Shown here: one piece after another, positions 48,665 through 58,406 of the stretch | Position numbering within the stretch: position 1 is the stretch's first letter | Layout of the letters: every line of letters begins with the position of its first letter | DNA from: Bisgaard Taxon 45 | GTDB lineage: Bacteria > Pseudomonadota > Gammaproteobacteria > Enterobacterales > Pasteurellaceae | Assembly (NCBI GenBank): GCA_030783905.1 | Contig: JAQAHH010000009.1 | Span: 372,001-436,000 of the forward strand | Length of the DNA stretch: 64,000 nt | Direction: 5' to 3' | Notes under the pieces: model-generated | What the model saw: the letters and a program-made list of their open reading frames with translations, nothing else | What the model was told of the DNA's origin: nothing | The model's database searches: none | Position numbers and translations under genes: made by a program

Positions 48665-48696
48665 AATGCCCTTATTCGTCACACTATAAGGGCATT
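48665..48696 (+). terminator. purR terminator hairpin
   Basis: AATGCCCTTAT (48665-48675) pairs perfectly with ATAAGGGCATT (48686-48696), 10-nt loop. The tail AATATTTAAT is only weakly T-rich. Confidence 0.65.
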
Positions 48697-48900
48697 AATA
48701 TTTAATCCCATTCATTAAAAAACATTTAATAAAAACTAGAAAAAATTGATTAAAAGCAAAAGAAACTCACTTATTTCAATTTTTTCATTTTATAAATTAA
48801 TTATCATTGATCTTTCAAGGTATTTTTGTTTATATCTCCCTTAGTCGAGGTATTTTACCTTTCTTTCGTTGAAATCGAGGATTATTCAGAGAGGCTTTTT

Positions 48901-51540
48901 ATGATTCAGCAATATTCTACTATGCGTAATAATATCAGTATGCTAGGACGCTTTTTAGGTGAAACCATTAGCGATGCACAAGGTAGTGACATTCTTGAGC
49001 TAATTGAAAATATTCGTGTTCTTTCGCGTGACTCGCGCCACGGTGATGATCAAGCGCGTAATGCGTTATTAAACACATTAGCGACGATCTCTAACGAAAA
49101 TATTATCCCTGTAGCACGTGCATTTAGTCAGTTTCTCAATCTGACCAATATTGCTGAACAATATCAGACCATTTCTCGTCATCACCATGACAAGGTCGCT
49201 TCTGAGCGCTCTATTTCGGCCCTTTTTAAACGTTTAAAAGCGCAACAAGTACCTAAAGAACGCGTAATGGAGACCGTGCAAAAATTATTAATTGAATTGG
49301 TCTTAACCGCCCATCCTACTGAGGTAACGCGTCGTTCCTTAGTGCATAAGCATGTCGAAATTAATAAATGTTTAAGTAAATTAGAACATACGGATCTAAC
49401 AGAATCCGAACGCCAAACCATTGAACGCCGTTTACTACAGTTAATCGCACAAGCTTGGCATACCAATGAAATTCGTACCCAGCGTCCGACGCCTTTTGAA
49501 GAAGCAAAATGGGGATTTGCCGTGATTGAAAACAGCTTATGGCAAGCTGTACCTGAATTTCTGCGCCATCTAAATAGTAGTGCGGTCGAATATTTCGGCT
49601 TTAATTTACCGGTTGAACTGAATCCAATTCGTTTTTCCTCTTGGATGGGGGGGGATCGTGACGGCAATCCATTTGTCACTGCGGAAGTGACTCGTCAAGT
49701 CTTACGCTTAGCGCGTTGGAAAGCGGCGGATTTGTTTTTAACGGATATTCAAGCCCTCTCAGATGAACTCTCAGTAGTAAAATGTACACCTGAATTCCAA
49801 GCTAAATATGGTTCACATATGGAACCTTACCGTACGGTTGTTAAGGCATTACGTAGCAAACTCACGGCAACACTAGCCTATTACGATGATCTCTTGGCTA
49901 ATCGTACACCCCGTGTGGCAGAAAAAGACATCATTACGCAAGATGCCCAACTTTGGGAACCGCTCTATGATTGTTACCAATCTTTACAAGCCTGTGGCAT
50001 GCGTATCATTGCCAATGGCTTATTACTTGATTGTTTACGTCGTATTCGTTGCTTTGGCGTCACCCTTTCTCGCCTAGATATCCGTCAAGAAAGTACTCGT
50101 CATGCCGAGGCAATTGCTGAAATTACACGCTATATTGGCTTAGGTGATTATGCACAATGGAGTGAAAACGATAAACAAGCTTTTTTAATCAAAGAACTGA
50201 GTTCACGCCGTCCATTATTACCAAGGGAATGGCATCCTTCTGCGGCCACACAAGAAGTCTTAGATACCTGTCGAGTCATTGCCGAACAACCTGAAGGGGT
50301 CATTTCTTGTTACATTATCTCGATGGCAAAAACCGCTTCCGATGTGCTGGCGGTGCACTTATTACTGAAAGAATCAGGCGTACCTTATTATTTGCCTGTA
50401 GTGCCACTATTTGAAACATTAGATGATCTGCAGGCTTCCGAAAACGTCATGTCCGAATTATTTAATCTTGGCTGGTACCGTGGTGTTATCAATAATAAGC
50501 AAATGGTAATGATTGGTTATTCTGATTCCGCCAAAGATGCGGGGATGATGGCGGCCTCTTGGGCACAATACTGCGCACAAGAAGCCCTAGTGAATCTATG
50601 CGAAAAATACGGTATCGAGCTCACGTTATTCCATGGCCGCGGTGGCACTATTGGGCGTGGCGGTGCGCCAGCCCATGCGGCTTTACTTTCGCAGCCCCCT
50701 CGCTCGTTGAAAAATGGTTTACGTGTCACCGAGCAAGGCGAAATGATTCGTTTCAAATTAGGTTTACCCGCTGTTGCGATAGAAAGCTTAGGTTTGTATG
50801 CCAGTGCTATCTTAGAGGCTAACCTCCTACCGCCTCCAGAACCGAAAGCACAATGGCGGGCAGTAATGGATGAACTCTCAACCGCCTCTTGTCAAATTTA
50901 CCGTGATGTTGTGCGAGGGGAAAAAGATTTTGTCCCTTATTTCCGCGCCGCAACGCCGGAACAAGAGTTATCTAAATTACCGTTAGGCTCGCGCCCAGCC
51001 AAACGCAATCCAAATGGTGGTGTCGAAAGTTTACGTGCGATCCCATGGATTTTCGCGTGGATGCAGAACCGTTTAATGTTGCCGGCTTGGTTAGGCGCGG
51101 GCGCTTCACTTCGTCAAGCAATTGAAAATGGGCAAAAAAGTATTATTGAAGACATGTGCAAAACGTGGCCATTTTTCTCTACGCGTATTGGAATGTTAGA
51201 AATGGTATTTAGTAAAACCGATACTTGGCTATCAGAACATTATGATCAACACTTAGTTGATCCTTCACTCTGGTATCTAGGCGAGTCCTTACGTGAACAA
51301 TTAAAACAGGATATTCAAACTGTCCTCTCCCTTTCCCACGAAGATCAATTAATGTCGGATTTACCTTGGATTGCCGAATCTATTGCGTTGCGCAATGTGT
51401 ATACCGATCCACTCAATGTCTTACAAGTGGAACTGTTGCGCCGTTTAAGAAGTCAACCAGACAATCCAAATCCAGATGTGGAACAAGCTTTAATGATCAC
51501 CATAACAGGGGTGGCTGCTGGTATGCGTAATACGGGTTAA
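48901..51540 (+). CDS. ppc: Phosphoenolpyruvate carboxylase
   Basis: 879 residues from ATG 48901 (GAGAGG upstream), where the alignment with other Ppc proteins begins; an in-frame ATG 25 codons earlier adds unrelated residues. It carboxylates PEP to oxaloacetate. The catalytic histidine is in [12 protein letters not shown] near residue 135, the glycine-rich loop in [20 protein letters not shown] near residue 577, the allosteric/active lysine loop in [14 protein letters not shown] near residue 538, and the C-terminus ends GMRNTG. Strand-sharing with purR is separated by a 250-bp AT-rich gap that holds only the purR hairpin and the ppc leader. Confidence 0.97.
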   Translation: MIQQYSTMRNNISMLGRFLGETISDAQGSDILELIENIRVLSRDSRHGDDQARNALLNTLATISNENIIPVARAFSQFLNLTNIAEQYQTISRHHHDKVASERSISALFKRLKAQQVPKERVMETVQKLLIELVLTAHPTEVTRRSLVHKHVEINKCLSKLEHTDLTESERQTIERRLLQLIAQAWHTNEIRTQRPTPFEEAKWGFAVIENSLWQAVPEFLRHLNSSAVEYFGFNLPVELNPIRFSSWMGGDRDGNPFVTAEVTRQVLRLARWKAADLFLTDIQALSDELSVVKCTPEFQAKYGSHMEPYRTVVKALRSKLTATLAYYDDLLANRTPRVAEKDIITQDAQLWEPLYDCYQSLQACGMRIIANGLLLDCLRRIRCFGVTLSRLDIRQESTRHAEAIAEITRYIGLGDYAQWSENDKQAFLIKELSSRRPLLPREWHPSAATQEVLDTCRVIAEQPEGVISCYIISMAKTASDVLAVHLLLKESGVPYYLPVVPLFETLDDLQASENVMSELFNLGWYRGVINNKQMVMIGYSDSAKDAGMMAASWAQYCAQEALVNLCEKYGIELTLFHGRGGTIGRGGAPAHAALLSQPPRSLKNGLRVTEQGEMIRFKLGLPAVAIESLGLYASAILEANLLPPPEPKAQWRAVMDELSTASCQIYRDVVRGEKDFVPYFRAATPEQELSKLPLGSRPAKRNPNGGVESLRAIPWIFAWMQNRLMLPAWLGAGASLRQAIENGQKSIIEDMCKTWPFFSTRIGMLEMVFSKTDTWLSEHYDQHLVDPSLWYLGESLREQLKQDIQTVLSLSHEDQLMSDLPWIAESIALRNVYTDPLNVLQVELLRRLRSQPDNPNPDVEQALMITITGVAAGMRNTG

Positions 51541-51589
51541 ATCATAAAAAAATATCATCGTTTTATTCTGGCTTGTCCTTTTCGCAATG

Positions 51590-51626
51590 AAGTGCGGTAA
51601 GAATTTTTTATTTTCTTACCGCACTT
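51590..51626 (+). terminator. USS-pair hairpin after ppc
   Basis: AAGTGCGGTAAGAA (51590-51603) pairs with TTCTTACCGCACTT (51613-51626), 14 bp, both arms with an exact USS. No T-run follows (GGTGG), but the loop itself is T-rich. It lies 49 bases after the ppc stop. Confidence 0.7.
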
Positions 51627-51655
51627 GGTGGATAGTCGTTTCGCTCAATTCAGTG

Positions 51656-51690
51656 ATATTTATGCACGCATTGGTACATAAATATTTTTA
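51656..51690 (+). other. AT-rich inverted repeat with T-run downstream of ppc
   Basis: ATATTTATG (51656-51664) and CATAAATAT (51677-51685) are exact complements with a 12-nt loop, followed by TTTTT. It could be a second ppc terminator, the end of an unseen small transcript, or an operator for the binding-protein gene at 51798. Confidence 0.4.
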
Positions 51691-51797
51691 CTCAGCGGTA
51701 AATAAAACACTTATCTGATTCATTTTAACTATAAATTTTTTATTAGGCTGTTTCTTTTTCGGAAACTGATGACGTTTTATCATTAATGGAATAGGTT

Positions 51798-52832
51798 ATG
51801 ATGCAAAAAATGAAATCTTCTTTTCTAAAAAATTGTCGTTTAACTACTCTCTTTTTTCTCTCACCGCCTCTCTATGCAACTACTGAGCTGAATATTTATT
51901 GCACACTGCAAAATGATGCCTGTGAAGAAGTCGCACAACGTTTTTCACAGCAATATAGCATTGATGCAAAATTTGTTCGTGCGAGTACAGGGGTCACGCT
52001 TGGAAAGCTGAAAGCAGAGAAAAATAATCCTCAGGCAGATATTTGGTATGGCGGGACACTTGAACCGCATTTACAAGCACGTGACTTAGGCTTATTAGAA
52101 AAATATCGTTCCCCAAAACAAGCGGAGGTTTTAGTCCAGTTTAAAGATTTAGTGCATAAATATGGCGACTATACCTCTTTTGGCTATATGTTGGTATTAG
52201 GGCTAGGGGTCAATACGACTAAATTAAAAGAACTTGGTCTTGAAGCACCAAAATGCTGGCATGATTTACTGGATCCGCGTCTAAAAGGTGAAATCCAAGT
52301 GCCCGATCCACAAAGTTCAGGCACGGGTTATGCGTTCATTGCCACGCTGATTCAATTATGGGGAGAAGACAAAGCGTTCGACTTCCTCAAAAAGCTCAAC
52401 AATAATATTTCACACTACGTGAAGAGCGGACTTGTGACCAGTAATCTCGCAAGAGGTGACAGTAGTGTCAGTATTGGCTTCTTACATACCTTTGAAGTAG
52501 AAAAAGCCAAAGGGGCACCATTACAATCGATTCCCGTCTGTGATGGTGATAGCTATACATTAGGTGGGATTAGCATTATAAAAGGCGCAAGAAACTTAGA
52601 TAATGCAAAATTATTCATGGATTGGGCACTCAGTAAAGAAGGACAAGAACTTAACTGGATTCGCCGTGCACCTTATCAAATTCCAACCAATAAGTATGCG
52701 ACAGTGCACCACGGTGCAGTGAGTCCCGAACAGTTAAATTTAATAAAGTTTGACTTCGAAAAATTTGGTTCTAGCAAACAAGCAAAACTCATTCTTTCTC
52801 GTTGGCTAGAAGAAGTCAAATTATCTAAATAA
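51798..52832 (+). CDS. Orphan periplasmic substrate-binding protein (AfuA/FbpA-like)
   Basis: 344 residues with a signal peptide ending near PPLYA (about residue 27). The mature protein has the family-1 solute-binding pattern: LNIYCTLQNDACEEVAQRF, STGVTLGKLKAEKNNPQADI near residue 63, PDPQSSGTGYAF near residue 165, and AKLFMDWALSKEGQELN near residue 270. Such proteins bind ferric iron or, in AfuA of Actinobacillus, hexose phosphates; the ligand is not predictable here. There is no permease or ATPase gene beside it: a terminator and glgP follow. Four cysteines are present, three of them in the mature protein. Confidence 0.85.
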   Translation: MMQKMKSSFLKNCRLTTLFFLSPPLYATTELNIYCTLQNDACEEVAQRFSQQYSIDAKFVRASTGVTLGKLKAEKNNPQADIWYGGTLEPHLQARDLGLLEKYRSPKQAEVLVQFKDLVHKYGDYTSFGYMLVLGLGVNTTKLKELGLEAPKCWHDLLDPRLKGEIQVPDPQSSGTGYAFIATLIQLWGEDKAFDFLKKLNNNISHYVKSGLVTSNLARGDSSVSIGFLHTFEVEKAKGAPLQSIPVCDGDSYTLGGISIIKGARNLDNAKLFMDWALSKEGQELNWIRRAPYQIPTNKYATVHHGAVSPEQLNLIKFDFEKFGSSKQAKLILSRWLEEVKLSK

Positions 52833-52854
52833 AGCGACGCTGATTTAGCATAAA

Positions 52855-52903
52855 AAAAAGTGCGGTGTCATTCTAAAAAATTCTGAATGACACCGCACTT
52901 TTT
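52855..52903. terminator. 19-bp USS-pair terminator between the binding-protein gene and glgP
   Basis: A perfect 19-bp stem (52855-52873 with 52885-52903), 11-nt loop, with an exact USS in each arm (52858-52866 and 52892-52900) and T-runs on both strands. It ends both converging units, including the whole glycogen cluster. Confidence 0.93.
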
Positions 52904-52926
52904 ATGCCTTGATAATCATAGTAGGA

Positions 52927-55383
52927 TTATTTTAATGGCTTAATGTTCCAGATTTTCTCTGCATATTCCAAAATAGTGCGATCAGAAGAGAAATAACTCA
53001 TGTTGACAATATTTTGTAAGGTACTGTCAATCCACGCATTCTGATCTTGGTATTTTGCATCCACATTGCCTTGCATATCCACATAACTGCGGAAATCCGC
53101 AAACGCTTGATAATAATCATGGTACTGCAATGACTGTAACAGTTGATGGTAGCGATTAGGATCAGCAGGCGAGAAACAGCCAGAAACAATTTGATCAACA
53201 ACCTTACGCAATTCCTCATCATTTTGATAATACTCAAATGGACGATATCCGTGACGACGTAACTCTTCCACTTTTTCAACGGTATTACCAAAGATAAAGA
53301 TATGGTCTTGACCCACATTATCTAAGATCTCAACGTTTGCACCATCTAATGTACCAATCGTCAAGGCACCATTTAAGGCAAACTTCATATTACTTGTACC
53401 AGAGGCTTCCGTCCCAGCTAATGAAATTTGTTCTGAAATGTCTGCTGCAGGGATGATCAATTCCGCTAAGCTCACGCTATAGTTAGGAATAAAGACCACT
53501 TTTAACCGACCTTTTAAACGTGCATCGTTATTAATGATATTCGCCACATCATTAATTAAATTAATGGTTTGTTTAGCAACATAATAGGCTGACGCTGCTT
53601 TACCCGCTAAAATAAACACACGTGGCACCCAATCTTTCTCTGGGTTTTCTAACATCGCGTTATAACGAGAAATAATATGTAATACATTTAAAATTTGACG
53701 TTTATACTCATGGATACGTTTTACCTGCACATCAAATAAAGCATTTGGATCAACCTCAACACCAAGTTTATCTTTGATATAATTCGCCAATTTCACTTTG
53801 TTATTGTATTTGATTTGAGCAACTGATTTTCTTAGCTCCGGATCTTGTACTTTATCTTTTAACAAGGTTAATTGACTTAAATCACGACGCCACTCTTTAC
53901 CAATGTATTGATCAAATAATGCCGATAATTCGGGATTCGCCACACCAATCCAACGACGAGGAGTAATCCCATTGGTGACGTTAGTAAAGCGTTCTGGATA
54001 AATACGAGCAAAATCAGCAAAAGTAGAGGTTACCATTAATTCAGAATGAATAGCCGCCACCCCATTCACTTTATGTGAGCCAACGACAGATAACCAGCCC
54101 ATACGTACCTTACGGTGATCACCTTCTTCAATTAATGATACACGACGGATAAACTCTGCATCAGTTGATACATAGGTTCTGACATATTCCAAGAAGTATT
54201 CATTGATCTCAAGCACCATTTGTAAATGGCGAGGTAAAATATGCGCCATCATTTCCACTGGCCATGTTTCCAACGCTTCTGACATTAAGGTATGGCAAGT
54301 ATATGAGAACACACGACGAGTAATATCCCATGCGTCCTTCCATTCATAGCCTTCTTGATCAATTAAAATCGCCATTAATTCAGGGATCGCCAATGCTGGG
54401 TGGGTATCATTTAAATGAATGGCCACTTTATCAGCAAAATTATCCATGGTGTGATAAATCCGCTTATGACGATAGATAATGTCTTGTAAGGCAGCAGATA
54501 CCAAGAAATACTCTTGACGTAAGCGTAATTCACGCCCCTTCCAAGTTGAATCATCTGGGTAAAGTACACGTGAAATATTTTTACTTAATGTACGATCTTC
54601 TACGGCAGCAAGATAATCCCCTTTATTAAAATCGTCTAAATCAAAACGATCTCCCGCGTAAGCGCTCCATAAACGTAAGGTAGCCGCAGAGTCGTTGTCA
54701 TAACCCGGGATCATCTGGTCATAGGCTAAAGCTTCAACTTCTTCTTTGCTGGTCCAAATACATTTTTTCCCTTCAAAGTGAATACTGCCACCAAAACGAA
54801 TCGTATAGCGTTTAGAAGGACGGATAAATTCCCATGGCGCGCCTTTATCTAACCAGGTGTCTGGTTTTTCAACTTGGTGACCATCTTCAATTTCTTGTTT
54901 AAACATTCCGTATTCATAACGAATACCATGCCCGACACCAGGTAAGGCTAACGTCGCAATAGAATCCATGAAACAGGCTGCGAGACGTCCTAATCCGCCA
55001 TTACCTAAGCCAGGATCCACTTCTTTTTCTAACACATCTTCTAAATTGACGTTGAGTTCGGATAAGGCTTGTCTTGCAACCTCATACACGCCTTCTGCGA
55101 GCATCGCATTAGACAACGTACGCCCAATTAAGAACTCCATAGAGAGATAGTAAACACGACGGGTTTCTTGACTTCTTGATTGACGAGCTGTGGTAATCCA
55201 ACCTTCTGTGACAAAATCACGTACCGCATATAAAGTCGCATTCAGCCAATCACGTTTGCTTGCTTCTTTAGGTGAGTGACCAATCGAAAAAATCAATTTA
55301 GAAACGATGCTTTTTTTCAATGAGTCAACAGTAATTTCGGGACGATTATAGAGAAAAGGTGAATCAAAGTTATCCATAATCAT
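52927..55383 (-). CDS. glgP: Glycogen phosphorylase
   Basis: 818 residues. It releases glucose-1-phosphate from alpha-1,4 chains. Family features are [16 protein letters not shown] near residue 79, [15 protein letters not shown] near residue 128, and the PLP-lysine region [19 protein letters not shown] near residue 656. MalP is a close paralogue, but its place as the last gene of glgBXCAP supports GlgP. ATG 55383 follows AGGAG at 12 bases; the ATG two codons later is also possible. Confidence 0.95.
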   Translation of the reverse strand: MIMDNFDSPFLYNRPEITVDSLKKSIVSKLIFSIGHSPKEASKRDWLNATLYAVRDFVTEGWITTARQSRSQETRRVYYLSMEFLIGRTLSNAMLAEGVYEVARQALSELNVNLEDVLEKEVDPGLGNGGLGRLAACFMDSIATLALPGVGHGIRYEYGMFKQEIEDGHQVEKPDTWLDKGAPWEFIRPSKRYTIRFGGSIHFEGKKCIWTSKEEVEALAYDQMIPGYDNDSAATLRLWSAYAGDRFDLDDFNKGDYLAAVEDRTLSKNISRVLYPDDSTWKGRELRLRQEYFLVSAALQDIIYRHKRIYHTMDNFADKVAIHLNDTHPALAIPELMAILIDQEGYEWKDAWDITRRVFSYTCHTLMSEALETWPVEMMAHILPRHLQMVLEINEYFLEYVRTYVSTDAEFIRRVSLIEEGDHRKVRMGWLSVVGSHKVNGVAAIHSELMVTSTFADFARIYPERFTNVTNGITPRRWIGVANPELSALFDQYIGKEWRRDLSQLTLLKDKVQDPELRKSVAQIKYNNKVKLANYIKDKLGVEVDPNALFDVQVKRIHEYKRQILNVLHIISRYNAMLENPEKDWVPRVFILAGKAASAYYVAKQTINLINDVANIINNDARLKGRLKVVFIPNYSVSLAELIIPAADISEQISLAGTEASGTSNMKFALNGALTIGTLDGANVEILDNVGQDHIFIFGNTVEKVEELRRHGYRPFEYYQNDEELRKVVDQIVSGCFSPADPNRYHQLLQSLQYHDYYQAFADFRSYVDMQGNVDAKYQDQNAWIDSTLQNIVNMSYFSSDRTILEYAEKIWNIKPLK

Positions 55384-55507
55384 AATTTCTTTTACACTCC
55401 TACTTATTTTAGAGAACGATGAAATTTAGTCATTTCTGAACAAAAATGCAACAATTTTTTGCTCAAAAAATAGCAATAGGTGAAAAATTTACAAAGCACA
55501 ATCCATA

Positions 55508-56950
55508 CTAGTTAAACGATAACAGGCGTTGATATAAAGCATGATACCCTGTCGCTGAAATTTGCCAGCTAAAATCTTGCTCCATTGCAACAGTACGTAC
55601 CGTGAACCAGAGACGCTGTTTTTGCCATAAGGCAAAGGCATTCGCTAAGGCTTGGCGTAATGCTTCACTGTCTGTTTGTTCAAACACAAAGCCCGTCGCA
55701 TGTCGTGACTTGATGTTTTCTGCTGTCGCATTCACTACTGTGTCAGCCAAACCACCTGTTGCTCTAACCAACGGTAATGTGCCATATTTCAAGCCGTATA
55801 ATTGGGTTAAACCACAAGGCTCAAAACGACTTGGGACTAAAATGACATCACCACCAGCAATCATTAAATGTGATAAGGCTTCATCATAGCCAATTTTCAC
55901 CGCAATTTGTTGCGGATATTGTTGAGCTAAATGCAAGATACCGGCTTCTAAATGCGGTGAGCCTGATCCCAAAATCGTTAATTGTCCACCCTGTTGTACA
56001 ATTTCTTCCGCACTATCAATTAACAGATCCACCCCTTTTTGTTCTGTTAGGCGGGTCACCATCACAAATAATAAGGCATCTGGATCTTGCGGTAAGTTAA
56101 AGTAAGCTTGCAACGCAGCTTTGTTTTTGCGTTTGCCTGTCATAGCTTTGAGCTTGTAGTGATGCTCAAGATAGGTATCATGATTTGGATGCCAAATGTG
56201 TTCGTCCACGCCATTTAAAATGCCAACCAATTTACCCTGTGAATTTAATGTGCTTAATAAGCCTTGTAGGCCATATCCGAATTCAGGCGTAGTAATTTCT
56301 TTCGCATAAGTTGGACTCACTGCCGTCACGCTATCAGAATAATAAAGCCCCGCTTTTAAGTAAGAAATTTGACCGTGTAACTCCAATCCGTCCACATGAA
56401 ACATCCCTGCTGGTAAGCCAATTTCAAACAAATGGTGATGCGCAAATTGCCCTTGATAAGCTAAATTATGAATAGTGAAAACCGATTTGGCTGGGCGTCC
56501 TTTATTAAACAAATAGGCACTGGCTAATCCGGCATGCCAGTCATGCGCATGCACCACATCCGCCTGCCACCAACTGTCTAATCCTGTGGCTAATTCTGCT
56601 GCGACCCATCCCAGTAAGGCAAAACGTTTATAGTTATCGGCATAATCGTTATACCATTGATCATGGTAAGGATTGCCTTCACGTTGATATAAATGAGGTG
56701 CATCAATTAAGTACACGCCAAGGCCTTTATATTCGCCATAACGCAAGACAATATGTCCAGCAAAATTATCAAACTCACTGACAACCGTGGTCTCAGGAAT
56801 TCCCGCTTTAATTGTAGGATACGCAGGCAATACAATACGCGTATCAATTCCAATCTCTTTTTGTGCAAAAGGCAATGCGCCCATCACATCTGCCAACCCA
56901 CCTGTTTTTAACAATGGGTATAACTCTGAGCAAGCATGTAATACTTTCAT
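55508..56950 (-). CDS. glgA: Glycogen synthase (ADP-glucose)
   Basis: 480 residues, GT5 family. It extends alpha-1,4-glucan using the ADP-glucose made by GlgC. The ADP-glucose binding motif KTGGLADVMGALP is at residues 15-27, HDWHAGLASAYLF is near residue 160, and the C-terminal catalytic segment RFEPCGLTQLYGLKYG is near residue 377. It follows glgC after a gap containing a long hairpin. Confidence 0.97.
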   Translation of the reverse strand: MKVLHACSELYPLLKTGGLADVMGALPFAQKEIGIDTRIVLPAYPTIKAGIPETTVVSEFDNFAGHIVLRYGEYKGLGVYLIDAPHLYQREGNPYHDQWYNDYADNYKRFALLGWVAAELATGLDSWWQADVVHAHDWHAGLASAYLFNKGRPAKSVFTIHNLAYQGQFAHHHLFEIGLPAGMFHVDGLELHGQISYLKAGLYYSDSVTAVSPTYAKEITTPEFGYGLQGLLSTLNSQGKLVGILNGVDEHIWHPNHDTYLEHHYKLKAMTGKRKNKAALQAYFNLPQDPDALLFVMVTRLTEQKGVDLLIDSAEEIVQQGGQLTILGSGSPHLEAGILHLAQQYPQQIAVKIGYDEALSHLMIAGGDVILVPSRFEPCGLTQLYGLKYGTLPLVRATGGLADTVVNATAENIKSRHATGFVFEQTDSEALRQALANAFALWQKQRLWFTVRTVAMEQDFSWQISATGYHALYQRLLSFN

Positions 56951-56977
56951 TTTTTATTCCTTCGAATACATTGCAAG

Positions 56978-57013
56978 AGAAAATACGGTGTACGGTAATA
57001 CACCGTATTTTCT
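56978..57013 (-). other. Perfect 15-bp intercistronic hairpin between glgC and glgA
   Basis: Arms 56978-56992 and 56999-57013 are exact complements with a 6-nt loop. The minus-strand tail (CTCTTGC) has no T-run, so it is unlikely to be a full terminator. It could mark an RNA processing or stability boundary inside the glg transcript. Confidence 0.6.
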
Positions 57014-57029
57014 TGGATGCCATACTTAA

Positions 57030-58337
57030 TCAATCAAGATGGGCTTCTGATGCCACGTCTTCTCCATTAAGCTTCTTTAACATGGATTGTGTCACAAGCA
57101 CAACGCCACCAGAACTGACTCTAAAACGTTGACGGTCAAGTTCTAAGTTCACACCAATTTCCATCCCATCTGGAATGGTGGTATGACGATCAATAATACA
57201 ACGTTTTAATTTACAATTTTTTCCAATCGTCACTTGTGGTAAAACGACACAGTGATCAATTTCAGACCCTTCATTAATTTTAATCCGATCGAATAGAACC
57301 GAATAACTAATAGAGGCATCGGTAATAACACAACCACCGGAAATCAATGAGTTATCCACTGGTCGTGCAATTTCTTTCTTATAGAAGAATTTTGATGGGT
57401 AAGTTTGTACTGGGTTACCACGAATTGGCCAGCTTTGGTCATAAATATCTAACTGCGGTGTTTCACACACTAAGTCAATATTCGATTGCCAGAAACTGTC
57501 TAATGTTCCCACATCACGCCAGTAAATTTCCCCTTCCGTATTACGCCCCATGCAAGAACGACTAAATGGATGGGCGTATAACACTTCCTCTTCTAAGGCT
57601 TTTGGTAGAATATCCTTACCAAAGTCATGTGAAGTATAAGGGGAACTCACCTCACGCTCTAATACATCGTAAAGATACGCTGCATCAAACACATAAATCC
57701 CCATAGAAGCAAGTGAGGTGTTTGGTTTACCCACCATGGCCGGTGGATCTTTTGGTTTTTCCACAAAAGACTTCACTTTTAAGTTTTCATTCACTGCCAT
57801 CACACCAAATTCGCTGGCTTTTTCACGTTCAACTTCGATACAACCTACGGTACATTTTGCCCCACTATTAATGTGATCCAACAACATCTGACTATAATCT
57901 TGTTTATAAATATGGTCACCCGCTAATATAAGAATATATTTAGGGCAATAGTGATCTCGAATGATCGCCATATTTTGATAAACGGCATCCGCAGTACCAC
58001 GGTACCAAGTTGAATCATCAATTTGCTGACGTGCAGGTAGCATATCAATAAATTCACCGCGTTCAGCGGGTAAAAATGACCAACCATTTTGTAAATGACG
58101 TAGCAAAGAATGCGCTGCATATTGTGTCACCACGCCAATGCGGTTTAGACCTGAATTTAAGCAATTTGACAATGCAAAATCGATAATTCGACGATTACCA
58201 CCGAAATACAGAGCTGGTTTGGCACGCTTATCTGTCAATTCATACAAGCGAGACCCACGTCCACCTGCAAGAATTAAGACAAGGGTATCCTTCACTAACT
58301 CATATTTATTAGGCAATTTCACAATGCTGCTATTCAT
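57030..58337 (-). CDS. glgC: Glucose-1-phosphate adenylyltransferase
   Basis: 435 residues from ATG 58337, preceded by GGAGG; the longer reading to 58367 would include that site. It makes ADP-glucose, the controlled step of bacterial glycogen synthesis. LILAGGRGSRLYELTDKRAK near residue 23 is the nucleotide-binding and allosteric region, and PALYFGGNRRIIDFALSNC follows. A C-terminal left-handed beta-helix completes it. The lysine equivalent to the E. coli fructose-1,6-bisphosphate site is within DKRAKPA, so activation by that sugar is plausible. Confidence 0.97.
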   Translation of the reverse strand: MNSSIVKLPNKYELVKDTLVLILAGGRGSRLYELTDKRAKPALYFGGNRRIIDFALSNCLNSGLNRIGVVTQYAAHSLLRHLQNGWSFLPAERGEFIDMLPARQQIDDSTWYRGTADAVYQNMAIIRDHYCPKYILILAGDHIYKQDYSQMLLDHINSGAKCTVGCIEVEREKASEFGVMAVNENLKVKSFVEKPKDPPAMVGKPNTSLASMGIYVFDAAYLYDVLEREVSSPYTSHDFGKDILPKALEEEVLYAHPFSRSCMGRNTEGEIYWRDVGTLDSFWQSNIDLVCETPQLDIYDQSWPIRGNPVQTYPSKFFYKKEIARPVDNSLISGGCVITDASISYSVLFDRIKINEGSEIDHCVVLPQVTIGKNCKLKRCIIDRHTTIPDGMEIGVNLELDRQRFRVSSGGVVLVTQSMLKKLNGEDVASEAHLD

Positions 58338-58406
58338 AATGACCTCCATTATTGGGTGACGTTGCACAACCTCATATCAACAACCCTTATTATTGTTTAC
58401 ATGTAA

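Noticed and set aside
49182-49679. 165-codon frame antisense to ppc
   Set aside because: Shadow of conserved ppc sequence with no supporting signals.
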